From: an uncultured delta proteobacterium
GTDB lineage: Bacteria; Myxococcota_A; Polyangia; Polyangiales; Polyangiaceae
Reading direction: 5' to 3'
Assembly: GCA_903906315.1 (NCBI GenBank)
Contig: CAIVJW010000067.1
Location: 1-53,872, forward strand
DNA length: 53,872 nucleotides
Part shown: piece by piece, positions 15,426 to 23,729 of the stretch
How positions within the stretch are numbered: the first letter of the stretch is position 1
Layout of the letters: each line of letters opens with the position of its first letter
Program-made: the position numbers and the translations under genes
Notes under the pieces: model-generated
Told to the model about the DNA's origin: nothing
Databases searched by the model: none
Seen by the model: the letters and a program-made list of their open reading frames with translations, nothing else

Positions 15426-18400
15426 GTGAACAGCGACGAGCTCCAGGAGGTCGTCGTGTGCGCGCTCTTGGACATCCAGGAGATGCGCGGCATCGCGCAG
15501 GCCGCGCTCGAGGAGACGGTCACGCTCGTGTCGCTGCACGTCGCGCCGCCGTCGGGGTCGTTCGTGCTCGAGCTGCACGCGCCCGGATCACGGCCCGTCG
15601 TGCTGCTCGCGGAGAACGCCGGCGAGGAATCGGACGGCGTCTACCCGCTGCTCTTGCGGCCGTTCGACGACGAGCACTGCGGCGAGCTGCTCGCGTTCGT
15701 CTGCGAGCACGCCTCGCTGCTGCCGCCTGCGACGCGCTGGACGCTCGACATTCCGCGCAGCGACTCGACTCCACGCTTCGACACCCAGCCCGGCGTCGGG
15801 TCCTCGGGGATCGACTCGGGGGATCGGCACAACCCGAGCACGGCGCCCGATCCGCTGATCGGGCGCGGCCTCGCGGGGGGCAAGTACGTGATCGAGGCCC
15901 TCCTCGGCGAGGGGTCGTGGGGCGCCGTGTACCGCGCGCGGCACGTGGCCCTCGACATGTCGCTCGCCATCAAGGTGCTGCACCCGCGCTTCCGCGCGGA
16001 CGGGTCCTTCTCCAAGCGCTTCATCGCCGAGGCCCGCGCCGCGAGCCGCATCGATCACCCGAACGTCGCGCGCGTGCAGGACTTCGGCGAGGAGCCCGAC
16101 GGGCTGCTCTACATCGTCATGGAGCTCCTGCGCGGCACGGACCTGCGCGAGCTGCTGAGCCACCAGGAGCTGTCACGCGAGCGGCGCATGGAGGTGCTCG
16201 CCAGCGTGCTGCGCGCCCTCTCGGTCGCCGACGACCACGGCATCGTCCACCGGGACATCAAGCCCGAGAACGTCGTGGTGGTGGCGGCGCGCAACGAGGA
16301 CGGCAAGGACGTCGACCTCGTGAAGGTGTGCGACTTCGGGCTCGCGACCGTCAAGCCGCGGAGCTCGGGCACGACCGGCGCGACCGACGTGCGCCGCGCG
16401 GCCGCGTCGATGAGCTTCGTGGCCGGCACGCCCGAGTACATGTCGCCCGAGCAGATCGTCGGCGAGGAGGTCGACATCCGCGCGGACCTGTACGCCTGCG
16501 GGGTGATGATGTTCGAGCTGCTCACGGGCCGGCGCCCGTTCGTGGGGAAATCGATCGTCGATCTCCTGCGCCAGCAGCTCTACGAGCTGCCCGTCGCGCC
16601 CCGCAGCCTCGACCCGACGATCGACCCGCGCCTCGAGGCGCTCGTGCTGCGGGCCCTCAGCAAGGAGCGCGATCGACGCCCGGCGTCCCCGCGGGAGTTT
16701 CGCGAGGAGCTGCGCCTCGCGATGAAGCCGCGCGCTCGCGGCACCGAGGCGCCTCTCTCCACGCCGAAGGTCGGGCTCGGCGACTTCCTCGCGGCGCTCA
16801 CGGTCGCGCTCGGGCGCGCGCCGCTGCCCCGCCGTGACCGGCTGAACGCGGACGCGAGGCTGACGAGCAACGCGGAGCTCGCCCTCCACGGGCGCGGCGC
16901 GATCACGATCACGCGGCGCGCCCACGATGACGTGGATTCCTGGGTCGTGCTCTCCGGCGGCACGCCGACCAAGCTCGGCGCGACGATGCGCCAGCGATCG
17001 GTCACGGGCCCCGGCGAGAGCGAGACGAACGCCTCGAGGATGGCCAAGCTCCTCGAGGCCCGCGGGGTCGCGTCGATCACGTTCGTCGAGGGCGTCGCGC
17101 GCGACGAGCTCTCGGACGTGGTCGCGCTGCTCGCCGACCCGGCCATCGGCGCCGACGATCTCGGCGCGAGCCTCGAGCGCCAGCGCGCCGAGAACGTCGC
17201 CGTGCTGCTCGACGGCGAGCTGCTCGGGCACTCGCGCAGCCTGCCGTGGGTCGTGAACCTGTGCGTGTCGCGCCTCGCCCTGTGGCTCGCGGGCCTCGGC
17301 ACCCCGAGCGACGCGGACCCTGCCTACGCCGCGCTGCTCCGCGCGAAGCTCCTCGCCGACGAGGTCGGCGCGCTCGGGGAGCCCGACGGGCTGCGGCGCC
17401 TGATCGACCACGCCGATCTGCTCGCGGAAGCGATGAAGCACGTACCGGAGCTGCAGGGCGCAGAGCCGATGGCGGTCATCGTCAACGCGATGGACGTCGA
17501 CGCGTGCCTCCAGGTCGCCGCGTCGTACCTCGACGAGGCCGACCGCACGGGCGCCCTCGCGCCGAGGACGCTCGTCGCGGTGCGGCTGCTCGGCCTGCGC
17601 CTGCTGCTCGAGCGGAGCCCGAGCGTCACGGACGTGCTGTCGCGGATGGCGCGGCGGTCGGTGCTCTCGGCCGCCGAGCTGCCGCCGGAGCTCCAGGGGT
17701 CGGCGCTCGCCGTGCAGACGGCCGATCGCCTGCTGGAGGACGAGGCGGCCGTGCTCGGCGAGCTCGCGTCGGCCCCGACGCAGCGCGCCCTCGCGGCGCG
17801 GCTGCGCGCGATCGTGCCGGCGATCCCGGTGCTGATGGAACGCGGCGCCATGTCGACGCTCGGCGCGCTCGGCCGCGCGCTCGCCCGCGCCCAGACGCGT
17901 TCGTCGACGAGCCTGACGGCGAGCCCTCCGCGATCGACGACGCAGAGCGGCGCCGGGACGGAGGACGAGCTCCCGCGCGACCTCACCGCGAGGGCGATCG
18001 CGATGCTGCGCGACGGGGCGTTCCAGGTGCGGCTCGCCGAGCGGCTCGTGACCGCGCCCGTGGCGCACGAGGACGCCGTCCGCGAGCTCTTCCTGCTCGG
18101 CGGCGCGAAGGCCGCGGCGGCGCTGGTCGACGCGCGGGCGCGGGCGACGGGGGAGTCGAACCGATCGGGGTTCGTGACGGCGCTGCGATCGCTCGGCCCG
18201 ATGGCCGTGGCCCCGATCGTGCGGGCGATCACGGCGCTCGCCGACGCGCACGACGGCGGCGAGCCGTGCCTCGTCGAGGACCTCGTCCGCGCGCTGCCGG
18301 AGGGCCCATTGCCGGAGCTCGCCACCGCCTCCAAGGCGCTCGCGCACCACGGCGCCGCGAACGTGCGCCGCGTGGTCGTGGCGCGCCTGCCCGACATGCT

Positions 18401-18839
18401 CGGCCCGAGCGCGCGCCCCGCCCTCCGCGTCGCCGCGCGCGATCTCGAGGACTCGGTCCGGATTGCGGCGTTCGCTTCGCTGCGCCGGATCGGCGCCGTC
18501 GATGGCGGCGTCGTGTCGCTGGCGCGCGGGCTGCTCGCGGGCGGCGCGACGGGATCGCTCGAGCTGCGGGTCGCCGCCGCGGCTGCGCTCGGCGACGCGG
18601 TGATCGAGCACCGCGCCGAGGCGGTCGAGCTGCTCCGCGAGGCGATCCGCCCGCGCTCGCGGTCGCTCATCGGGATGCTGCGGCTCTCCGAGGAGGCGCA
18701 GGAGGAGCCCGCGCTGCTCGAGGCGGTCGCTCGCGCGCTCCTCGCGATCGGCGGCGAGGACGGCCGCCGTGAGGTCGAGCGCCGCGCCGCGGCGTCGCGC
18801 CCGGACGTCCGCAGCCGCCTCGAGGCCGTGCTGCGCTGA
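15426..18839 (+). CDS. Large Ser/Thr protein kinase with N-terminal sensor-like and long HEAT-like C-terminal region
   Basis: 1137 residues from GTG at 15426. Residues 1-130 are a small alpha/beta region of unknown type. The Hanks-type kinase domain spans ~153-430: GEGSWGAVYRARH (P-loop), Ala-Ile-Lys183, HRDIKPEN (275-282), DFG (303-305), GTPEYMSPEQ, and a conserved Arg in ERDRRPASP. All catalytic residues are present, so it should be active. The remaining ~700 residues contain no transmembrane segment and are Ala/Leu/Arg-rich helical. From ~950 they show HEAT-like helix pairs (ALRSLGPMAVAPIVRAI, DSVRIAAFASLRRIGAV, LELRVAAAAALGDAV), a likely protein-interaction scaffold. Cytosolic. The start is uncertain because upstream sequence stays open. 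Confidence 0.88.
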   Translation: MNSDELQEVVVCALLDIQEMRGIAQAALEETVTLVSLHVAPPSGSFVLELHAPGSRPVVLLAENAGEESDGVYPLLLRPFDDEHCGELLAFVCEHASLLPPATRWTLDIPRSDSTPRFDTQPGVGSSGIDSGDRHNPSTAPDPLIGRGLAGGKYVIEALLGEGSWGAVYRARHVALDMSLAIKVLHPRFRADGSFSKRFIAEARAASRIDHPNVARVQDFGEEPDGLLYIVMELLRGTDLRELLSHQELSRERRMEVLASVLRALSVADDHGIVHRDIKPENVVVVAARNEDGKDVDLVKVCDFGLATVKPRSSGTTGATDVRRAAASMSFVAGTPEYMSPEQIVGEEVDIRADLYACGVMMFELLTGRRPFVGKSIVDLLRQQLYELPVAPRSLDPTIDPRLEALVLRALSKERDRRPASPREFREELRLAMKPRARGTEAPLSTPKVGLGDFLAALTVALGRAPLPRRDRLNADARLTSNAELALHGRGAITITRRAHDDVDSWVVLSGGTPTKLGATMRQRSVTGPGESETNASRMAKLLEARGVASITFVEGVARDELSDVVALLADPAIGADDLGASLERQRAENVAVLLDGELLGHSRSLPWVVNLCVSRLALWLAGLGTPSDADPAYAALLRAKLLADEVGALGEPDGLRRLIDHADLLAEAMKHVPELQGAEPMAVIVNAMDVDACLQVAASYLDEADRTGALAPRTLVAVRLLGLRLLLERSPSVTDVLSRMARRSVLSAAELPPELQGSALAVQTADRLLEDEAAVLGELASAPTQRALAARLRAIVPAIPVLMERGAMSTLGALGRALARAQTRSSTSLTASPPRSTTQSGAGTEDELPRDLTARAIAMLRDGAFQVRLAERLVTAPVAHEDAVRELFLLGGAKAAAALVDARARATGESNRSGFVTALRSLGPMAVAPIVRAITALADAHDGGEPCLVEDLVRALPEGPLPELATASKALAHHGAANVRRVVVARLPDMLGPSARPALRVAARDLEDSVRIAAFASLRRIGAVDGGVVSLARGLLAGGATGSLELRVAAAAALGDAVIEHRAEAVELLREAIRPRSRSLIGMLRLSEEAQEEPALLEAVARALLAIGGEDGRREVERRAAASRPDVRSRLEAVLR

Positions 18840-19053
18840 CCGCGGGCCGCGCCTTCGTCGCCCGGCGGGCTCGACGCCGGACGTGATGTCCCCTACCTGA
18901 CGGACGCGGGGGGCGAGCGCAGCCCAGGCCGATCGCGGCGCTCCGGGGCCCGTCGACGTGGCCCGGGGCAGCGCCGAGATCGAGGTGCGCGGCGACGGCT
19001 CGCGCGAGGCGTAGCGGGACGGCGGGGCGGGCAGCGGAGGACGCGAGGCGACG

Positions 19054-19998
19054 ATGGACCTGGGATCCGCGATCGTGGCTCTGATGATGGTCGTGCTCCT
19101 CAAGCCGGCCGTCATGATCCTCGGCCTGCGCCTCGTGCTCCGCCTGCGGCCGGCGATCGGACGCGCGCCGTCGAGGTCGCCGGTCTACGCGATCGCGCCC
19201 GAGGACCTCGCCGACGCCCGCGTGGTCTTCTGGGCGCTCGCCGTCTTCTTCGCGTCCGAGTGCATGTGCGGCGTCGAGGTCTACGTCGTCGTCGGGTCGT
19301 CGCCGGTCTTCTCGGCGCTGCACGCGTCGCTCTCGGCGCTCGGGATGGGCCTCACCGGCCTCGCGGTCGCGCGCGTGGTCGACCGGAAGGTCCTGCGCTA
19401 CGCCGATCCGGGCTGCGCCGCGGCCCGCCTCTGCCGCGGCTGCACGGTGCAGACACCCCTCGGCTGCAAGCTCCGGGGCGTGCTCGAGCTCGCCTCGGGC
19501 CTCGCCGCCTTCGCGGCGATCGCGCCCTTCTTCGCATCGGTGAAGGAGATGGCCGCCGACACCGGCCGGTGGGAGCTCCCCTTCCCGAGCCTCAACGCGT
19601 GGTACGACGCGCACGTCGTGCCGCGCCTGGTCGCCACGCTCCCTGGCTACTCGCCGCACGGCGTCGGCTTCTCGATGCAGGCCTCCGAGCTGGTGCTCGA
19701 ATACCGGGTGATCCCGGGCCTCGCGCTCGCGCTCTTCGTCGTCGCGTTCGTGGCCGCACGCGCGCGGCGCGAGGCGGTCGCCGTGCGGGTGCTCGCGTTC
19801 GGCCTCGGCCTCGTCGTGTACTCGCTCCTCGAGCTCGTGCTCTACGACGTGACGGGCGACGTGATCCTCGGTTCGCTCGGTCACGAGCTCACCGAGCTCT
19901 GGTTCGTCGTGTTCGCGGGCGAGGCGCTGCGCCGGACGTACGGCGCGGAGGCCGCCCCGCCCCGCCCGCCTCAGGCGCTCCGCGTGTTGGCCGCGTGA
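19054..19998 (+). CDS. Multi-spanning membrane protein of unknown function (first gene of the radical-SAM/FAS cluster)
   Basis: 314 residues with about six predicted transmembrane helices. The first is at the very N-terminus (AIVALMMVVLLKPAVMILGL); the last ends near residue 290. It has two Cys-containing segments: ECMCGVEVY at the start of a helix, and CAAARLCRGCTVQTPLGCK, with four Cys in a ~18-residue loop, possibly metal- or cluster-binding. A second loop (~160-210) is predicted non-cytoplasmic. The ATG has a GAGGCG-type ribosome-binding site. Its stop overlaps the start of the next SDR gene (GTGA), tying it to the cluster. No family recognised. Confidence 0.7.
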   Translation: MDLGSAIVALMMVVLLKPAVMILGLRLVLRLRPAIGRAPSRSPVYAIAPEDLADARVVFWALAVFFASECMCGVEVYVVVGSSPVFSALHASLSALGMGLTGLAVARVVDRKVLRYADPGCAAARLCRGCTVQTPLGCKLRGVLELASGLAAFAAIAPFFASVKEMAADTGRWELPFPSLNAWYDAHVVPRLVATLPGYSPHGVGFSMQASELVLEYRVIPGLALALFVVAFVAARARREAVAVRVLAFGLGLVVYSLLELVLYDVTGDVILGSLGHELTELWFVVFAGEALRRTYGAEAAPPRPPQALRVLAA

Positions 19999-20738
19999 CG
20001 GCCCGCCTCGCCGGCAAGCGCGCGCTCGTCACGGGGGCGTCGCGCGGCCTCGGGCGCGCGATCGCGCTGCGGTTCGCCGAGGAGGGGGCGCGGGTCGCGT
20101 TCACGTACTCGCGCGACGAGGCCGGCGCCGCCGAGACCCTCCGCGCGCTCCAGCACGGCGGGCGCGAGGCGCGGGGGACGCGCTGCTCGGTGCTCGACGC
20201 GCGCGGCACCGAGGCCCTGGTCCGCGAGATCGAGCGCGACTGGGGCGGCCTCGACATCCTCGTGAACAACGCGGGCGTGAGCCAGAACCTGCCGCTCGCG
20301 CTGCTCGAGGAGGAGGACTGGGACCACGTGATGGACGTGAACGTGAAGGGCACGTTCCTCACGTCGCGCGCCGTCGTGCGCGGCATGATCCGCAGGAAGG
20401 GCGGCGTCGTCCTCAACATCGGATCGCTCGCAGGCGTGCGGATGATCGAGGCGCCGATCCACTATTTCACCAGCAAAGCTGCGATCAAGGGCTTCACCGA
20501 GGCGCTCGCGAAGGAGGTCGCGCACCACGGGGTCCGCGTGCTGTGCCTCGCTCCGGGCCTGCTCGAGGACGGCCTCGGCAAGAACCTGCCCGATCACCGG
20601 CTCGCCGCCTACCTGAAGCACACCGCGCTCCGCCGCGTGGGCACGCTCGACGAGGTCGCGCGCGTGGCCGCGTTCCTCGTCTCCGACGCGAACGGCTACA
20701 TGGTCGGCGAGACCGTCGTCGCCGACGGGGGGCTGTAG
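19995..20738 (+). CDS. SDR oxidoreductase, FabG-like (SDR-A copy 1)
   Basis: 247 residues. Classical SDR: TGASRGLGRAIA cofactor loop, NNAGVSQ, active-site Ser in NIGSLAG and YFTSK (Tyr-x3-Lys), terminal ADGGL. FabG-like enzymes reduce 3-oxoacyl-ACP with NADPH. It is strikingly similar to the gene at 25235-26056; both share LPLALLEE, RGMIRRK, APIHY and CLAPGLLEDGLGKNLP, so they are cluster-internal paralogues. GTG start overlaps the preceding stop by 4 nt; the next gene begins 4 nt downstream. Confidence 0.88.
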   Translation: MTARLAGKRALVTGASRGLGRAIALRFAEEGARVAFTYSRDEAGAAETLRALQHGGREARGTRCSVLDARGTEALVREIERDWGGLDILVNNAGVSQNLPLALLEEEDWDHVMDVNVKGTFLTSRAVVRGMIRRKGGVVLNIGSLAGVRMIEAPIHYFTSKAAIKGFTEALAKEVAHHGVRVLCLAPGLLEDGLGKNLPDHRLAAYLKHTALRRVGTLDEVARVAAFLVSDANGYMVGETVVADGGL

Positions 20739-20742
20739 GGCG

Positions 20743-21498
20743 ATGGCGATCGGCCGAGCGCCGGCGCGCTGCCTCGTCTTCGGCGGATCGGGCGCGCTCG
20801 GGGGCGCCGTGTGCGAGGCCCTCGCCGCCGCGGGCGCGCGCGTCGCGCTCACCTACCACGCGAACCGAGCCGCGGCCGAGGCGCTCGCGGCCCGCCTCCC
20901 GGGGGCGATCCCGCTCGCCGTCGACGTCGCGTCGGTCGCGGAGGTCGACCGCGTCGTCGACGCCGCCTCCGACGCGCTCGGCGGGATCGATGCGTTCGTC
21001 CACGCGGCCGCGATCGGCGTCGCGGTCGCCTGCGAGGGCGCGGCGTCGAGCCACCGCCTGCCGCAGATCGACGAGGCCGCCTTCGACCGCCTGATCGCGG
21101 TGAACCTCAGGAGCGCGTTCTTCGCGGTGCGGCGAGTCGCCCCGATCATGGCCGCGGACGGCGGCGGCAGCGTCGTCCTCGTGGGATCCGTCGACGGCGT
21201 GAAGGCCATCCCGTCGCCGGCGCACTACGCGGCCTCGAAGGCGGGCCTCGGCGGCTTCGTGCGAGCCGCGTCGAAGGAGCTCGGCGAGGCCCGCGTGCTG
21301 CTCAACGTCGTCGCGCCCGGCGTGCTGGAGGCGGGCCTCTCGCGCCTGATACCGGAGAACCTGCACCGCGAGTACGAGAAGCACTGCGGCCTGCGCCGCC
21401 GCGGCCGCCTCGCCGAGATCGCCGCGACGTGCGCGTGGCTCGCGCTCGAGAACACGTACGTCACCGGCCAGACGATCCTGATCGATGGCGCCCTCTGA
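20743..21498 (+). CDS. SDR oxidoreductase (SDR-B copy 1)
   Basis: 251 residues. The cofactor loop is divergent, FGGSGALGGAV instead of TGxxxGxG. HAAAIGVA replaces the usual NNAG. The active site is intact: GSVDG (Ser) and YAASK. It ends LIDGAL. Paralogue of the gene at 26056-26799, with which it shares GGSGA, VGSVDG/LGSVDG, APGVL.AGL.RL.P and YVTGQ. It probably forms a pair with the SDR-A protein before it, as heteromeric or successive reductases; that pairing is inference from the duplicated order. Confidence 0.85.
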   Translation: MAIGRAPARCLVFGGSGALGGAVCEALAAAGARVALTYHANRAAAEALAARLPGAIPLAVDVASVAEVDRVVDAASDALGGIDAFVHAAAIGVAVACEGAASSHRLPQIDEAAFDRLIAVNLRSAFFAVRRVAPIMAADGGGSVVLVGSVDGVKAIPSPAHYAASKAGLGGFVRAASKELGEARVLLNVVAPGVLEAGLSRLIPENLHREYEKHCGLRRRGRLAEIAATCAWLALENTYVTGQTILIDGAL

Positions 21499-22078
21499 CG
21501 CGGTCGCGCCCCCGCGCGCGGGCCGCGATCGCGCGACGGTCCGGATCGGCGCCGTCGCGCTCGCCGCGTGGGCTTTCCACGCCGCGGATCAGCTGCGCCA
21601 GCACCACCCGGAGAACCTGCTCTGGTGCTGCCACGTCGGCGGCCTCGGCGTCGCGATCGGCCTGATCTTGCGCGCGCCGCGCGTCCTGGCGCCCGCCGCG
21701 TTCCTCTCGCTGCTCGGCGTCGTCATGTGGCCGATCGACGTCATCGTGACCGGCGACCTCGAGCCGAGCTCGGCCGTGGCGCACGTCGCCGGCATCGCGC
21801 TCGGCCTCGCCGGGATCCGGCGGCTCGGCCTGCCGCGCGGGACCTGGCTGCGCGCCGGGGCGACCCTCTTCGCGCTGACCGTGACGGCTCGCCTCGTCAC
21901 GCCGCCCGCGGAGAACGTGAACCTCGCGTTCGCCGTGCACCCGAGCCTCGCGGGGCACGTTCAATCCCACGGGATCTACGTCGCGGGCGTCGGCGCGCTG
22001 GTGCTGATGGGTTTCTTCGCGCTCGATCGCGCGCTGCGGGCGACCGGAGTCCGCACCGCCGGCCGGCACTTCCATTGA
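21485..22078 (+). CDS. Small integral membrane protein of unknown function
   Basis: 197 residues, about five to six transmembrane helices after a short polar N-terminus. His-rich segments sit near helix ends (FHAADQLRQHHPEN, WCCHVGG, AHVAG, VHPSLAGH, SHGIY), which could bind metal, haem or a quinone-like ligand. The ATG lies 14 nt inside the end of the SDR-B gene, so translation is probably coupled; there is no strong ribosome-binding site. Unique to the first half of the duplicated module. No family recognised. Confidence 0.65.
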   Translation: MAPSDAVAPPRAGRDRATVRIGAVALAAWAFHAADQLRQHHPENLLWCCHVGGLGVAIGLILRAPRVLAPAAFLSLLGVVMWPIDVIVTGDLEPSSAVAHVAGIALGLAGIRRLGLPRGTWLRAGATLFALTVTARLVTPPAENVNLAFAVHPSLAGHVQSHGIYVAGVGALVLMGFFALDRALRATGVRTAGRHFH

Positions 22079-22155
22079 CGCCCCCGACGCGCCGGGTTGA
22101 ATTCGATCGGAGGGCGGCAGGGCGCGCGCGACGCCCGGCGATCGAGGGGAGAGCG

Positions 22156-23709
22156 ATGACGATCTGCGCACCGTGCGCGCCGCCGAGGACGTCCTCCGAT
22201 CACGTCTACTTCGGGTCGACGCGGAGCCTTTGCGCGACCTGCAAGCGCGGCGTCGAGGCCAAGATCCAGTTCGAGGACGACCGCGTCTACCTGGCCAAGC
22301 ACTGCCCGGATCACGGCCCCGAGCGCGTCCTCGTCGCGTCGAGCGTCGCCTGGTACCTCGACGCGCTCTCCTTCGTCGCGCCGAGCACGCCGCCGGGCGG
22401 CCCCGTGCGCGCGGTCGCGCACGGCTGCCCGTTCGACTGCGGCCCGTGCGCCTCGCACCAGCAGCGCGTGGCGCTGCCGGTCATCCCGATCACGAGCGCG
22501 TGCAACCTCGACTGCCCCATCTGCTACACGGTCAACAAGAACGACGGCGCCCACGCGATCTCGCGCGACGGCTTGCAGCGGATCCTCGACCACCTCCGCG
22601 CGCAGCACGGCGACCTCGACGTCATCAACTTCACGGGCGGCGAGCCCACGCTCCACCCGGAGCTGCCCGAGCTGCTGCGCATGGCGCGGCGCGCGGGGTT
22701 CCGCCGCCTCACGGTGTCGACCAATGGCCTGCGCCTGACCGACGAGGCCTACGTGCGCGAGCTCGCCGAGGTCGACGCGCGCGTCGTGCTGTCGCTCGAC
22801 ACCTTCGACGACGAGGTCGATCGGGCGCTGCTCGGCGCGACCACCGTGAAGACCAAGCTCCGCGCCCTCGACCTGCTCGAGGCGCACGACGTGACGACCA
22901 CGATCCTGCCGGCCGTCGCCGCGGGCTACAACGACCGCGAGGTGCCCGCGCTGCTCGATGTCGTGCTGCGGCGGCCCAACTGCTGCTCGCTCGAGCTGCA
23001 CACGCTCGCGTTCACCGGGCAGGGCGGCGCGGGCTTCCCGCGCGCGGCGCGCGTGACGACGCCCGACCTCCACCGCATCCTCGACGAGGCGACGGGCGGG
23101 CGCCTCACCGGCCTCGACTTCGTCCCGTCACCGCTCGCGCACCCGCACTGCTACTCGATCGCGTACCTGCTCCTCCTCGACGACGCCGACGGCGTGCGGC
23201 GGCCGGGCCTCGCGGGCGGCTGGGTGCCCTTCACGCGCTTCATGCCGCGCGCGCGCCTCTTCGCGCTGCTCGCGGACTCGATCTACCTCGAGCCGCGCGA
23301 GAGCGTGGAGCGCGCGCTCTCCGAGGCCATCGACGCCGTGTGGTCCGACCCCGACGCCCACCCGGAGGCGGACCGCATCCTCGCGACCCTCAAGCGCCTC
23401 GTGCGGCAGCTCTTCCCGTCCGAGGGGCCGATCTCGCTCGAGGCGCGGCGAGCGATCGCCGAGCGCGCGAGCAAGGCGATCTACATCCACTCGCACATGG
23501 ACGAGGAGACGTTCGACGTGTCGCGCATCCTGCGCTGCAGCGTCGGCGTGCCCGAGGAGGACGGGTCGAACGTCCCGACGTGCGCGTACAACGTGCTCTA
23601 CCGCGAGCGCGACCCGCGGTTCGCGAGCGGCGAGGCCCTCGCGCGAGCCCGCGACGCGTGGCCCGCCCCCCAGGGCGCACCCCGCCGCTCGCTGCCGATC
23701 GCCCGCTGA
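22156..23709 (+). CDS. Radical-SAM protein, tetraether-lipid-synthase (Tes/MSS, COG1964) type, copy 1
   Basis: 517 residues. An N-terminal rubredoxin-like site has Cys26/Cys29 (LCATCK) and Cys50 (KHCPDHG). CPFDCGPC (91-98) is an extra cluster motif. The radical-SAM motif CNLDCPIC gives Cys116/120/123, followed by INFTGGEPT (SAM-binding GGE) and STNGLR. C-terminal Cys residues in LRCSVGVP and PTCAYN presumably bind a further cluster. This arrangement matches archaeal Tes (MJ0619 group), which joins lipid tails through sp3 C-C bonds using several [4Fe-4S] clusters and one rubredoxin-like iron. ATG at 22156 with GGGGAG upstream. 20 nt before its paralogue. Confidence 0.85.
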   Translation: MTICAPCAPPRTSSDHVYFGSTRSLCATCKRGVEAKIQFEDDRVYLAKHCPDHGPERVLVASSVAWYLDALSFVAPSTPPGGPVRAVAHGCPFDCGPCASHQQRVALPVIPITSACNLDCPICYTVNKNDGAHAISRDGLQRILDHLRAQHGDLDVINFTGGEPTLHPELPELLRMARRAGFRRLTVSTNGLRLTDEAYVRELAEVDARVVLSLDTFDDEVDRALLGATTVKTKLRALDLLEAHDVTTTILPAVAAGYNDREVPALLDVVLRRPNCCSLELHTLAFTGQGGAGFPRAARVTTPDLHRILDEATGGRLTGLDFVPSPLAHPHCYSIAYLLLLDDADGVRRPGLAGGWVPFTRFMPRARLFALLADSIYLEPRESVERALSEAIDAVWSDPDAHPEADRILATLKRLVRQLFPSEGPISLEARRAIAERASKAIYIHSHMDEETFDVSRILRCSVGVPEEDGSNVPTCAYNVLYRERDPRFASGEALARARDAWPAPQGAPRRSLPIAR

Positions 23710-23729
23710 CGCGCCCACGGAGGCCCGCG

